NCBI GenBank assembly: GCA_002361175.1
Contig: DESG01000179.1
Span: 1 to 8,901 of the forward strand
Direction of reading: 5' to 3'
Source of the DNA: Lachnoclostridium sp. UBA3320
GTDB taxonomy: Bacteria > Bacillota > Clostridia > Lachnospirales > Lachnospiraceae
Length of the DNA: 8,901 bases
The position numbers and the translations under genes are program-made. Within the stretch, counting starts at the first letter, position 1, and each line of letters begins with the position of its first letter. Below, piece after piece: positions 1 through 6,854 of the stretch. The notes under the pieces are model-generated. The model did not search any database. It was not told the origin of the DNA and worked only from the letters and a program-made list of their open reading frames with translations.

Positions 1-31
1 AAGAAATATTTATAAAATTAAGAAAAAAGGC

Positions 32-60
32 TTGCAATTATAATATTTATAGTCTAATAT
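32..60 (+). promoter_or_regulatory. Sigma-A-type promoter for the membrane protein gene
   Basis: The -35 box TTGCAA is at 32-37 and the -10 box TAATAT at 55-60, with the optimal 17-bp spacer. Transcription would start near 67, leaving a leader of about 55 nt before the start codon at 122. The leader ends in a strong ribosome binding site, AAGGAGG at 109-115, six bases before the ATG. I see no riboswitch-like or attenuator structure in the leader. AT-rich DNA gives chance matches, but both boxes and the spacer are good. Confidence 0.6.
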
Positions 61-121
61 GTATTAGAAAATATCAACACTAGTTAAAAAATATATCTAG
101 TCAATTATAAGGAGGAATATT

Positions 122-787
122 ATGACGGAAAATAGTAATGTATATGGCGGACATGAAACAGGCAGCAGTACCGCCGAATTTAACTGGAAACAGCCTTCAC
201 AGTTGTTTTCCCTGTTGTTGCAGTTTGTGAAAAATCCATTGGAGGCAGCAAGACAGATTGTATATTCAGAGGTTATTGCTCTGCCTTTTGTGCTTGTAGC
301 AATAAATATAATAACTATATTTGTTGCAAGCATAATATGCATAATAGCTACAAAAATTAAGTACGGTTTTTACCTTTCGCTAATACATATTCCATTAGCA
401 GTAATTGTAATGATGACTGTATTTGTGTCAGCGATTTTTGACTTTGGACTAGCAGGGCTATTATTTATAAGCACAAATTTAATATTTAAACATAAAATTG
501 GGTTTCTGAAAATATTGTCAATGGTTGGCAGTAAAGTTGTAATAGATTCAATATTTATGCTTGTTGGTTCAATATTTGTGTTTATCAGCAGTTTTTTCTT
601 TTATATATTTATCATAACTGGCAATATAATATCTTTTGCTGTTCTTATAACAGTGTATAATGAAGAAGAACTCTCACCACTTAAAAAGCTCTATAGCTTT
701 TCATTTTCAACAGTGGTTGTTTCTATAATGCTATTCTCATTTTTAAAAATTTTATCGTCATTTCTTGCCGTGCTTAGTTATATGTGA
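122..787 (+). CDS. Small multi-pass membrane protein, Yip1-like
   Basis: The protein has 221 residues and no clear enzymatic motif. Residues 1-25 are polar and rich in Gly, Ser and Thr and probably lie in the cytoplasm. An amphipathic stretch follows (about 26-48, including VKNPLEAARQIV), then hydrophobic segments near 52-76, 86-118 (perhaps two passes), 139-165, 167-178 and 196-219, so about five membrane passes. The polar N-terminus, the 'F-x-NP' region and the run of Ile/Phe-rich helices resemble bacterial Yip1-domain proteins, whose function in bacteria is not settled. The start is fixed by AAGGAGG at 109-115. It has its own promoter and a 74-bp gap to the next gene, so it may or may not be cotranscribed with the genes downstream. 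The coding call is firm; the family call is tentative. Confidence 0.75.
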   Translation: MTENSNVYGGHETGSSTAEFNWKQPSQLFSLLLQFVKNPLEAARQIVYSEVIALPFVLVAINIITIFVASIICIIATKIKYGFYLSLIHIPLAVIVMMTVFVSAIFDFGLAGLLFISTNLIFKHKIGFLKILSMVGSKVVIDSIFMLVGSIFVFISSFFFYIFIITGNIISFAVLITVYNEEELSPLKKLYSFSFSTVVVSIMLFSFLKILSSFLAVLSYM

Positions 788-861
788 TAAAATGCCATTA
801 TATTTTGTTTGGATATACCAAATAATATATTAGAGAACTAGCTAGGATGGAGGGATTTATT

Positions 862-1884
862 ATGAAAATTCTTGTTATTTTTACAGGTGGTACAATCAGC
901 AGTACAGAAAACGCTGGCTATGTATCACCTGACAGTAGTAAACAGTATAAACTGCTTGATTTATATAAAAAGCGTGCTAAAGAAAATCAAAGCAATAAAG
1001 CTATTGAATTTGATACATTAAGTCCCTACCAGATACTTAGTGAAAATATTACATGTGATAACTTCAGAATGCTTGCAGAATGTTTAAATATGGTTGATAA
1101 AAGTTTGTATAACGGAATTATAATAACACATGGTACAGATACATTGCAGTATACAGCAGCATTTACAGGTTATATAATGGCGTCATCTAAGATACCTATA
1201 GTTTTTGTATCTGCAAACTATGTGCTTGACGATGCACGTTCAAATGGCGTGGACAACTTTTACTATGCCGTGGAGTTTATCCGCCAAAATAAAGGAATAG
1301 GCGTGTTTATCTCATACCGCAATACTGGTGACTATCCTAAAATACACCGTGCAACAAGAGTGGTTATGCATCAGGCTTACAGTGATGACGTTTACAGTAT
1401 ACGTAATTCATACTATGGATATTTTGATGACTGTAAGTTTAACTATAATACACAAATTCCTGTTTTTGGAAAATCACAGACAGATATATTTAACATACCT
1501 AGTGGCAATGGCAGCAGTTGTTCTGGTATACTTGTTATACATCCATATCCTGGCATGGAATATGTAATGCCTAGTGATAATGTAAAGGCAATACTGCACT
1601 ATACGTATCACTCTGGAACACTGTGCAGCAAATCGCCTAGTTTTTTGCAGTTTGCAGAGTACACTAAGGCAAAAAACATTCCAGTGTTTATTACAGGAGC
1701 TGGTATTGGTGCTGATTATGAAAGCGTAAAGTGTTATAAAGAATATGGTTTTTATGTACTTCCAGCAGCATCACCAGAAGCAATGTACATGAAGTTGTGG
1801 CTCTGTGTTATAAATAATAAAGATACTAACGAGATAGTAAAAGTTATGAATAAACCTTTAGCAGACGATATACTACTATATTAA
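862..1884 (+). CDS. Asparaginase-family protein (type I-like), possibly altered active site
   Basis: The 340-residue protein has the two signatures of bacterial L-asparaginases, which hydrolyse asparagine to aspartate and ammonia. The N-terminal TGGTIS (residues 8-13) carries nucleophile Thr11, with a matching Tyr at 20, and HGTDT (90-94) carries the Thr92-Asp93 pair. LDDARSNG (122-129) and the C-terminal part (YPG near 233, then IPVFITGAG and PEAMYMKL) also fit the fold. There is no signal peptide, so it should act in the cytoplasm like AnsA. The normal catalytic lysine of the R-x-T-K motif appears as Arg166 (RATR, 163-166), so activity or substrate may differ. An ATG at 847 is in frame, but it lies against the GGAGGG ribosome binding site (849-854); the ATG at 862, seven bases beyond it, gives the usual family N-terminus. 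It leads a run of five close genes and ends 21 bp before the next one. Confidence 0.88.
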   Translation: MKILVIFTGGTISSTENAGYVSPDSSKQYKLLDLYKKRAKENQSNKAIEFDTLSPYQILSENITCDNFRMLAECLNMVDKSLYNGIIITHGTDTLQYTAAFTGYIMASSKIPIVFVSANYVLDDARSNGVDNFYYAVEFIRQNKGIGVFISYRNTGDYPKIHRATRVVMHQAYSDDVYSIRNSYYGYFDDCKFNYNTQIPVFGKSQTDIFNIPSGNGSSCSGILVIHPYPGMEYVMPSDNVKAILHYTYHSGTLCSKSPSFLQFAEYTKAKNIPVFITGAGIGADYESVKCYKEYGFYVLPAASPEAMYMKLWLCVINNKDTNEIVKVMNKPLADDILLY

Positions 1885-1905
1885 AAATGATTGGAGTAAG
1901 ATACT

Positions 1906-2781
1906 ATGGATAAAATAAAGTTTTACCTTCCAGATTTTTATAATAAATTTGCTTTAAATGAATTAATTATAAATATGCTTAAAGAATACCCTGAATGTTT
2001 TTATGATAATATAGAGATAGGTGCTGTCTATGGCTGTTTTCCAGGGTCGCTTTGGAATGGCGGCAGGGTATGCCATGGCTATACACGCAGGGAACAGGTT
2101 TTAACAGTGCTTAAAGAGTACAACGACAGAAAAATACCTTGTAGATTCACATTTACTAATTCACTATTACAAGAAAAACATTTATACGACACATTCTGCA
2201 ATATGTGTTTAGAACTTGCAGATAACGGCTTAAATGAAGTTTTAGTAAATTCTCCACTTTTAGAAGAATATATAAGAAAGAATTATCCTAATTATAAGAT
2301 AATTCTTTCTACTACAAGGGAAATAAAAACAGTTGAAGAGATTGAAAAAGAAGCTAAAAAGGATTATTATATTATAGTGCTTGATAAATCTTTTAATAAT
2401 ACAGACTTGCTTGAAAAGCTTAATGATAGAGATAAATACGAGATTCTTATAGATTCTTTTTGCATGGATTCATGTCCTAACAGCACTAAGCATTACAGAG
2501 AAGTTTCAAGGGCACAACTTGAATTTGACAGTGCAGATTTTCCGATGTGTCCTGCAATAAACAGAGATTTTTATGAATTCTTAGGAAATGAAACTTTTAT
2601 TACAGTTGAAGATTTGTATGGAAAATATTTTCAGATGGGTTATAATAAATTTAAACTTGATGGTCGTGCTTTTAATGTATACACAGTTATAGAAAGCTAT
2701 ATGTATTACCTTGTAAAGCCATTGCACAGGGACAGAGTAAGACTTTCTGTTTTAAAAGCATTAGAGCGGTTAGAAGGTTAA
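1906..2781 (+). CDS. Divergent U32-peptidase/UbiV-like protein
   Basis: The 291-residue soluble protein is not one I recognise by name. Its layout resembles the U32 family (collagenase-like peptidases and the UbiU/UbiV, TrhP and RlhA oxygen-independent hydroxylation proteins). Residues 36-60 contain a glycine-rich IGAVYGCFPGSLWNGGR; a strand near 79-85 reads FTFTN, as in U32 proteins; ILSTTRE (132-139) matches their 'i-x-ST' strand. FKLDGR (249-254) parallels the hallmark 'KIEGR'. A Cys cluster at 186, 190 and 215 (DSFCMDSC, then FPMC) could hold a metal or an iron-sulfur cluster, but the classical U32 signature is absent. GGAG at 1893-1896 supports the start. The gene sits between the asparaginase (21-bp gap) and the tRNA deacylase (19-bp gap), so all three are probably cotranscribed. 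Coding status is certain; the family call is moderate and the function unknown. Confidence 0.6.
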   Translation: MDKIKFYLPDFYNKFALNELIINMLKEYPECFYDNIEIGAVYGCFPGSLWNGGRVCHGYTRREQVLTVLKEYNDRKIPCRFTFTNSLLQEKHLYDTFCNMCLELADNGLNEVLVNSPLLEEYIRKNYPNYKIILSTTREIKTVEEIEKEAKKDYYIIVLDKSFNNTDLLEKLNDRDKYEILIDSFCMDSCPNSTKHYREVSRAQLEFDSADFPMCPAINRDFYEFLGNETFITVEDLYGKYFQMGYNKFKLDGRAFNVYTVIESYMYYLVKPLHRDRVRLSVLKALERLEG

Positions 2782-2800
2782 ATGGTAAATGGTGAATATT

Positions 2801-3280
2801 ATGGGAAAAGAAGTAAAGACAAATGCAATGAGAATTTTAGATAGAAACAAAATTGCCTATAAGATTAATACATATGAATGTGACAATTTTATAGATGGCA
2901 AATCTATAGCGGATATGCTTGGACAAGACTATGATATTACATTTAAGACTTTAGTACTTATAGGAAAAAGTAATCAATATTATGTATTTGTAATTCCTAT
3001 AGCTGAAGAACTTGATATGAAAAAGGCAGCAAAAATAGCAGGAGAAAAAAGCCTTGAGATGGTACATGTAAAAGATATCAATAAAGTTACAGGATATATA
3101 AGAGGTGGTTGTACACCTATAGGCATGAAAAAACAGTACCCAGTTTTTCTGCATGAGAGTTCAAAACAGTATAACAGTATCATTATAAGTGGCGGAAGGC
3201 TTGGAACGCAAATTTTTCTAAATCCCAATGATTTGCTTAAAGTTACAGGCGGAAAGTATGCAGATGTAATAGTGCATTAA
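2801..3280 (+). CDS. ybaK: YbaK/EbsC-type Cys-tRNA(Pro) deacylase
   Basis: The 159-residue protein belongs to the YbaK/EbsC group, which removes cysteine wrongly attached to tRNA(Pro) after prolyl-tRNA synthetase mischarges it; it works in trans in the cytoplasm. The family pattern is clear through the whole length: KTNAMRILD at the N-terminus, TFKTLVL with the conserved Lys49 needed for deacylation, MKKAAKIAGEKSLEM (73-87), and the glycine-rich GYIRGGCTPIGMKK (98-111) that lines the active site. Length is normal. The start at 2801 (MGKEVKTNAM) matches the usual family N-terminus and has GGTGA a few bases upstream; an in-frame ATG at 2789 would add only four residues and has a poorly placed site. 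The start choice is therefore probable rather than certain. It follows the U32-like gene by 19 bp and precedes the Nudix gene by 34 bp. Confidence 0.92.
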   Translation: MGKEVKTNAMRILDRNKIAYKINTYECDNFIDGKSIADMLGQDYDITFKTLVLIGKSNQYYVFVIPIAEELDMKKAAKIAGEKSLEMVHVKDINKVTGYIRGGCTPIGMKKQYPVFLHESSKQYNSIIISGGRLGTQIFLNPNDLLKVTGGKYADVIVH

Positions 3281-3314
3281 ATATATTAGAAAATGGAGGA
3301 TATATACTTTAATT

Positions 3315-3938
3315 ATGAAAGAACGTAAACATGTAAAAGGTTGGAAGAAGCAGACTAATAATAAATTTTTAAATATGTATGAAGCAGAAGCTGTTGATAT
3401 TAATGGCAATGATTTTTCATATTATTTTGCAACTAGAAGAGAAGATGGCAATCTTATGTGCCAGACAGGAGAACTTTGGGCAGAAGGTGCAGTTTTTTAT
3501 GCACTTCTTAAAGAAGATACATCTAAAATTATACTTTTAAGACAATATAGATATCCGATTAACGACTATGTATATGAACTGCCTGCTGGGCTTATTGACA
3601 AAGGCGAAACAGCGTGGCAGACAGCGGTAAGAGAAATTAAAGAGGAGACAGGCATGGATTTTGAGCTTTATACAGATTATCCTGACTATCTTAAAAGGCC
3701 ATTTATACAAAGCCAAGGAATGGCTGATGAATGTGATATTACAGTATATGGTTATGCCACAGGAAAGCCGTCTAATAAGGGCAATGAGGCAACAGAAGAT
3801 ATAGAGGTTATTATTGCAGATAAAGCAAAAGTCAAAGAGGTACTTGAAAATGGGCTTGTTACAATGAGAGCTCACTATCTTCTTATGCAGTTTTTAAAAA
3901 GCGACCCTAAGAATCCATTTGAATTTCTAAATGTATAG
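3315..3938 (+). CDS. Nudix hydrolase, ADP-ribose pyrophosphatase-like
   Basis: The 207-residue protein has a perfect Nudix box at residues 92-114 (Gly92, Glu98, Arg106, Glu107, Glu110, Glu111, Gly113), which binds the metal ions for pyrophosphate-bond cleavage. The stretch before it, RQYRYPINDYVYELPAG (76-92), is typical of the ADP-ribose/NDP-sugar subgroup (NudF-like), which splits ADP-ribose into AMP and ribose 5-phosphate. The exact substrate cannot be read from sequence. The N-terminal strands (about 9-60) fit the swapped dimer domain of that subgroup. The start is the only good one, but the nearest ribosome binding site, GGAGG at 3295-3299, lies 15 bases before it, longer than usual, and no ATG, GTG or TTG lies in frame between them; translation may be weaker than that of its neighbours. 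It lies between the deacylase and the lipoprotein gene in the same orientation. Confidence 0.9.
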   Translation: MKERKHVKGWKKQTNNKFLNMYEAEAVDINGNDFSYYFATRREDGNLMCQTGELWAEGAVFYALLKEDTSKIILLRQYRYPINDYVYELPAGLIDKGETAWQTAVREIKEETGMDFELYTDYPDYLKRPFIQSQGMADECDITVYGYATGKPSNKGNEATEDIEVIIADKAKVKEVLENGLVTMRAHYLLMQFLKSDPKNPFEFLNV

Positions 3939-3982
3939 ATAATATGATATTGTAGTTAAAATGTAGAAATGGAGAATTTATC

Positions 3983-5980
3983 ATGAGGGTGAATTGGAAA
4001 AAGGCTATAACTGCAGTAATGATATTTTCCATACTTATCAGCATGGCAGGATGTAGCCACAAACAGGAAAAAACTCCAAAACCTAAACCCCAGCCTACTG
4101 TTGTTGTCAATAATGGAAATGCAGATGCAAAAGGAAGTGGAGACGGACAGTCTGATGTGCCGCTTGTTATAGGCTGTGATAAACTGAGCAAAAAATTTAA
4201 TCCTTTTGCTGCACAGAGTGAAGACGATGAATTAGCTGTAAAGCTTACGCAATTATATCTTGTAAGCAATGATAGAATGGGGCGTATAATATATAATGGA
4301 ATTGATGGCGAAGTAAAAACATATAAGGGCAGAGATTATACTTATTATGGGCCTGCTGATGTAAAAGTAAAATATAATAAAAAGAAAGACGAAACAATTT
4401 ATAGTATAACATTGCGAAATGATATTAATTTTAGTGATGGTGAACCTGTTACCATAGATGATATACTATTTACTGTGTATGCCTTGTGTGACAGCGATTA
4501 CAGTGGTAATAGTGACCTTGGCAGACAGAACATTAAAGGACTTTTAAAATATCAGAAGAATAAAAAAGTTAAAAAAATTTCAGGAATTAGCCGTATAAAT
4601 AAGTATATGATGAGTATTACAACAAATGGTTATAGTGCCAGTATGATTAAATCTTTACAAATACCAATTTGTCCACTTCATTATTATGGTGATATAGAAA
4701 AATACAATTATATTAAAAATAGATTTGGTTTTAAAAAGGGTGATATTTCTACAATATGTGCCAATAAGTCATCGCCAATAGGTGCAGGACCTTATAGATT
4801 TGTAAAGTATGAAAATAAAATAATATACTATACATCTAATGAAATTTATTATAAAGGCTGTCCTAAAATTGCATATGTGCAGATTAAGGAAATGAGAGAG
4901 ATTTTAAACAAAACACAAGAAAAAATTGACAGAGCAGCAAAGGAAGAGCCAGAAGGTACACTAAATCGCAATGCTGTGGCACTGGAAATGACAGAAGGCA
5001 CAGTAGATGTTTTTAATACCATACTATCTAAAGAAGATATTTACTGGGTAACATCTGTTAATTCTAATGAAAAACTATCAGGAAATAAAATTTCTACGAG
5101 TTTTGTACCAACGGGAATTTATCAGTATATCGGGATTAATGCAAATAATGTAAAGTCTGAAAAAGATGCTTATAGTAAAAAATCAAGAAATCTAAGAAAA
5201 GCATTTGCAACAGCTTTTAGTGCATTTAAAAGCAGCCTTTATGATTACTATCTGGACGGAACATGTATAATTCAATATCCTGTATCTTCTGTATCATGGC
5301 TTTCGGTTAATGAAAATGAAGATGGTTATTCAGAAACATATAATAGTGATATGAATGGTTATGCATTATATAATAAAGATACAAGTGCTGAAGAAAAATA
5401 TGAAAATGTTAAGATGGCTGTGCTTTCATATCTTGAAGCAGCAGGATATACAGTGAATGATAAAATAGTAATCAGTGCGCCAAAAGGTGCTAAAATGTCA
5501 TATTCTATAATTATGACTGATAGAGAAGACAGCCCATTATATGAAATGGTCTCACAAACTTCATCGTTATTTCGTGATATTGGTATGAATTTGCGCATTG
5601 TACCAGTAAATAGTGAGAGACAATATAAAAACAAGCTTTCAAGTGGCAGACATCAACTATGGATAGGGCAGTATGACACTAATAAAGAAGATAGCCTGTA
5701 TGTAAAATATTTAAACAGAAATGATATATTTGGATTAGTAAAATCTAATATTGGTGGACTATTAAGACGCACAGAGAAACCTATAAAGGATAATCGATTA
5801 AAAAAGCTATATAAACGTAGTTACCAGAAAATATTTAATATGGCTGTGGAAGTGCCTGTATATGAACAACAGACTGCTATGATGTACAGTTCAGCACGGA
5901 TTGATATAGATACAATGACAAAAGATGTGACAGGTTATTATAGCTGGATTAACGAAATTGAAAGTATACAAATGAAGTAA
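3983..5980 (+). CDS. Extracytoplasmic solute-binding lipoprotein, family 5 (OppA/DppA-like)
   Basis: The 665-residue protein begins with a lipoprotein signal: WKK at 5-7, a hydrophobic helix, then MAGC with lipid-modified Cys24. A Pro/Lys- and Gly/Asn-rich linker (25-58) tethers it to the membrane. Family 5 marks follow: DKLSKKFNPF (66-75) near the mature N-terminus, LRNDINFSDGEPVTIDDILF (144-163), and GAGPYRF (267-273) followed by NEIYYKGCPKI (286-296). Such proteins deliver peptides, nickel or sugars to ABC importers. It is longer than many relatives, with a charged insert near 303-340. No permease or ATPase gene lies next to it in the window, so it is an orphan or works with a transporter elsewhere; the ligand is unknown. 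GGAG at 3971-3974, eight bases from the ATG, sets the start. It is the last gene of the plus-strand run and ends six bases before a terminator stem. Confidence 0.9.
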   Translation: MRVNWKKAITAVMIFSILISMAGCSHKQEKTPKPKPQPTVVVNNGNADAKGSGDGQSDVPLVIGCDKLSKKFNPFAAQSEDDELAVKLTQLYLVSNDRMGRIIYNGIDGEVKTYKGRDYTYYGPADVKVKYNKKKDETIYSITLRNDINFSDGEPVTIDDILFTVYALCDSDYSGNSDLGRQNIKGLLKYQKNKKVKKISGISRINKYMMSITTNGYSASMIKSLQIPICPLHYYGDIEKYNYIKNRFGFKKGDISTICANKSSPIGAGPYRFVKYENKIIYYTSNEIYYKGCPKIAYVQIKEMREILNKTQEKIDRAAKEEPEGTLNRNAVALEMTEGTVDVFNTILSKEDIYWVTSVNSNEKLSGNKISTSFVPTGIYQYIGINANNVKSEKDAYSKKSRNLRKAFATAFSAFKSSLYDYYLDGTCIIQYPVSSVSWLSVNENEDGYSETYNSDMNGYALYNKDTSAEEKYENVKMAVLSYLEAAGYTVNDKIVISAPKGAKMSYSIIMTDREDSPLYEMVSQTSSLFRDIGMNLRIVPVNSERQYKNKLSSGRHQLWIGQYDTNKEDSLYVKYLNRNDIFGLVKSNIGGLLRRTEKPIKDNRLKKLYKRSYQKIFNMAVEVPVYEQQTAMMYSSARIDIDTMTKDVTGYYSWINEIESIQMK

Positions 5981-5985
5981 AATAA

Positions 5986-6011
5986 GGACAAAGCACTGCT
6001 TTGCCCTTTTT
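5986..6011. terminator. Bidirectional rho-independent terminator between the lipoprotein and hemolysin III genes
   Basis: GGACAAAGC at 5986-5994 pairs with GCTTTGCCC at 5998-6006, with one A-C mismatch (5988/6004) and a three-base loop. A run of five T follows on the plus strand (6007-6011). On the minus strand the stem is followed by TTATTTTA, so it can also end transcripts of the hemolysin III gene. It fills the 35-bp gap between the two stop codons, as expected for a shared terminator of converging genes. Confidence 0.85.
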
Positions 6012-6015
6012 ATGA

Positions 6016-6678
6016 TTATAATAAATATGCATAAATCATATAGTAGTGACATAAGCTTCCGCCTAGTACAAATAGATGAAAAATTTCATGCGAGCCGAAG
6101 TTTTTGTGTATTTTGTTAAAGACTGGAAGTTTTAATGCATATATAACACCGCCTATAGTATATATAACACCACCTGCAAATAGCCATGCAAATGCTGTAA
6201 AAGACATTGAAGCGAACAGCGGTTTAAATGCAAATAAACAGAGCCAGCCCATTAAAATATATATAGTAGAATTTAGCCATTTTGGTGAATTAACCCAAAA
6301 TGCTGTAAGTATAAATCCACATACAGCAAGACTCCATATAAGCACAAGAAGCGGTATGCCTGACTGTTTAGGAAGTGCAAGCAGACATACTGGTGTATAA
6401 GTTCCTGCAATAAGAACATAAATCATAATATGGTCAAATTTTTTTAGTATATTTGTTACTGCGCCTGAAGCGTATATCGAGTGATACAATGTACTGGCAA
6501 GATAAAGCAATGCCATACTTAATATAAAAATACCTGATGCAACAACAGGAAGTATATGTCCACCTAAAGATGCTTTGCGCAGTATTGGAATGGCACCAGC
6601 AACAGAGAGTAAAATTCCGATTAAATGTGTTATTGCACTTCCTGGTTCTTTAAAAATATTTCGTGATTTTGTTATCAT
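6016..6678 (-). CDS. Hemolysin III / PAQR-family membrane protein
   Basis: The 220-residue protein has about seven hydrophobic helices and the PAQR/hemolysin III pattern: EPGSAITHLIG at the N-terminus (11-21), SxxxH (Ser62-His66 in ASTLYHS), Asp82 in FDHIMIYVLIAGTYTP, and HExFH (His197, His201) before the last helix. In PAQR proteins the three histidines bind zinc with the Asp and Ser nearby, and a lipid-hydrolase activity has been proposed; despite the name, haemolysis is not established for most members. All motif residues are present, so the site looks intact. AAGGAGG (complement of 6687-6693), eight bases upstream, fixes the start. It is divergent from the DUF951 gene, with an operator-like region between them, and converges on the lipoprotein gene. 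Confidence 0.93.
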   Translation of the reverse strand: MITKSRNIFKEPGSAITHLIGILLSVAGAIPILRKASLGGHILPVVASGIFILSMALLYLASTLYHSIYASGAVTNILKKFDHIMIYVLIAGTYTPVCLLALPKQSGIPLLVLIWSLAVCGFILTAFWVNSPKWLNSTIYILMGWLCLFAFKPLFASMSFTAFAWLFAGGVIYTIGGVIYALKLPVFNKIHKNFGSHEIFHLFVLGGSLCHYYMIYAYLL

Positions 6679-6751
6679 ATTATAAACCTCCTTATAAATA
6701 TATATGATATGACAATAAGCAGAAAATTATTAATATATATACATAATATAG

Positions 6752-6780
6752 ATTAGAATAAAACGATATATAGTTTTCAA
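6752..6780 (-). promoter_or_regulatory. Sigma-A-type promoter for the hemolysin III gene
   Basis: Read on the minus strand, the -35 box TTGAAA (complement of 6775-6780) is followed after 17 bp by the -10 box TCTAAT (complement of 6752-6757); each matches consensus at five of six positions. Transcription would start near 6745, giving a leader of about 67 nt. The -35 box lies within the palindrome at 6770-6786, so a protein bound there would block it. Confidence 0.6.
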
Positions 6781-6786
6781 AACTAT
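6770..6786. promoter_or_regulatory. Perfect 17-bp palindrome, candidate operator
   Basis: ATAGTTTTCAAAACTAT is an 8-bp perfect inverted repeat around a single central base. It sits in the divergent intergenic region and includes the -35 box of the hemolysin III promoter. The size and one-base centre suit a dimeric repressor. There is no T-run beside it, so it is not a terminator. The regulator is unknown. Confidence 0.45.
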
Positions 6787-6803
6787 GTGATAATTATTAT
6801 GAT
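6786..6803 (+). promoter_or_regulatory. Possible extended -10 promoter for the DUF951 gene
   Basis: TGTGATAAT at 6786-6794 has the extended -10 form (TG, one base, then GATAAT, five of six). A second -10 candidate, TATGAT at 6798-6803, has a weak -35 (TTTCAA, 6775-6780) 17 bp upstream. Either would start transcription about 45-55 nt before the ATG at 6855. Neither has a good -35 box, so the call is tentative. Confidence 0.35.
6788..6802. promoter_or_regulatory. Fur-family-like operator (7-1-7 type)
   Basis: TGATAATTATTATGA matches the Bacillus Fur 7-1-7 consensus TGATAAT-N-ATTATCA at 13 of 14 fixed positions, the exception being the base at 6801. It matches the PerR version at 12. It overlaps an extended -10 element on the plus strand (TG at 6786-6787, GATAAT at 6789-6794) that could serve the DUF951 gene, and lies eight bases upstream of the hemolysin III -35 box. 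AT-rich DNA weakens the case; the regulator and metal are not determined. Confidence 0.4.
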
Positions 6804-6854
6804 ACACCAATATTTTGGATAATGCAAGCAAATTTTGTAGAAAAGAGGTAAATT

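Noticed and set aside
805..825. Hairpin TTGTTTGG / CCAAATAA as a terminator after the first gene
   Set aside because: The stem is short and AT-rich with a G-U pair, and no T-run follows on the plus strand. A weak attenuating structure is possible but unsupported.
847..861. In-frame ATG at 847 as the start of the asparaginase gene
   Set aside because: It abuts the ribosome binding site GGAGGG and adds five residues before the usual MKILVIFTGGTIS start; 862 is correctly spaced and fits the family.
2789..2800. Upstream in-frame ATG for the YbaK-like gene
   Set aside because: Its purine-rich site is 11 bases away, and 2801 gives the usual family N-terminus. It remains possible, with only four residues at stake.
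2782..2844. Out-of-frame short reading frame from an ATG directly after the U32-like stop codon
   Set aside because: It is about 20 codons, overlaps the deacylase start in another frame, and has no recognisable product.
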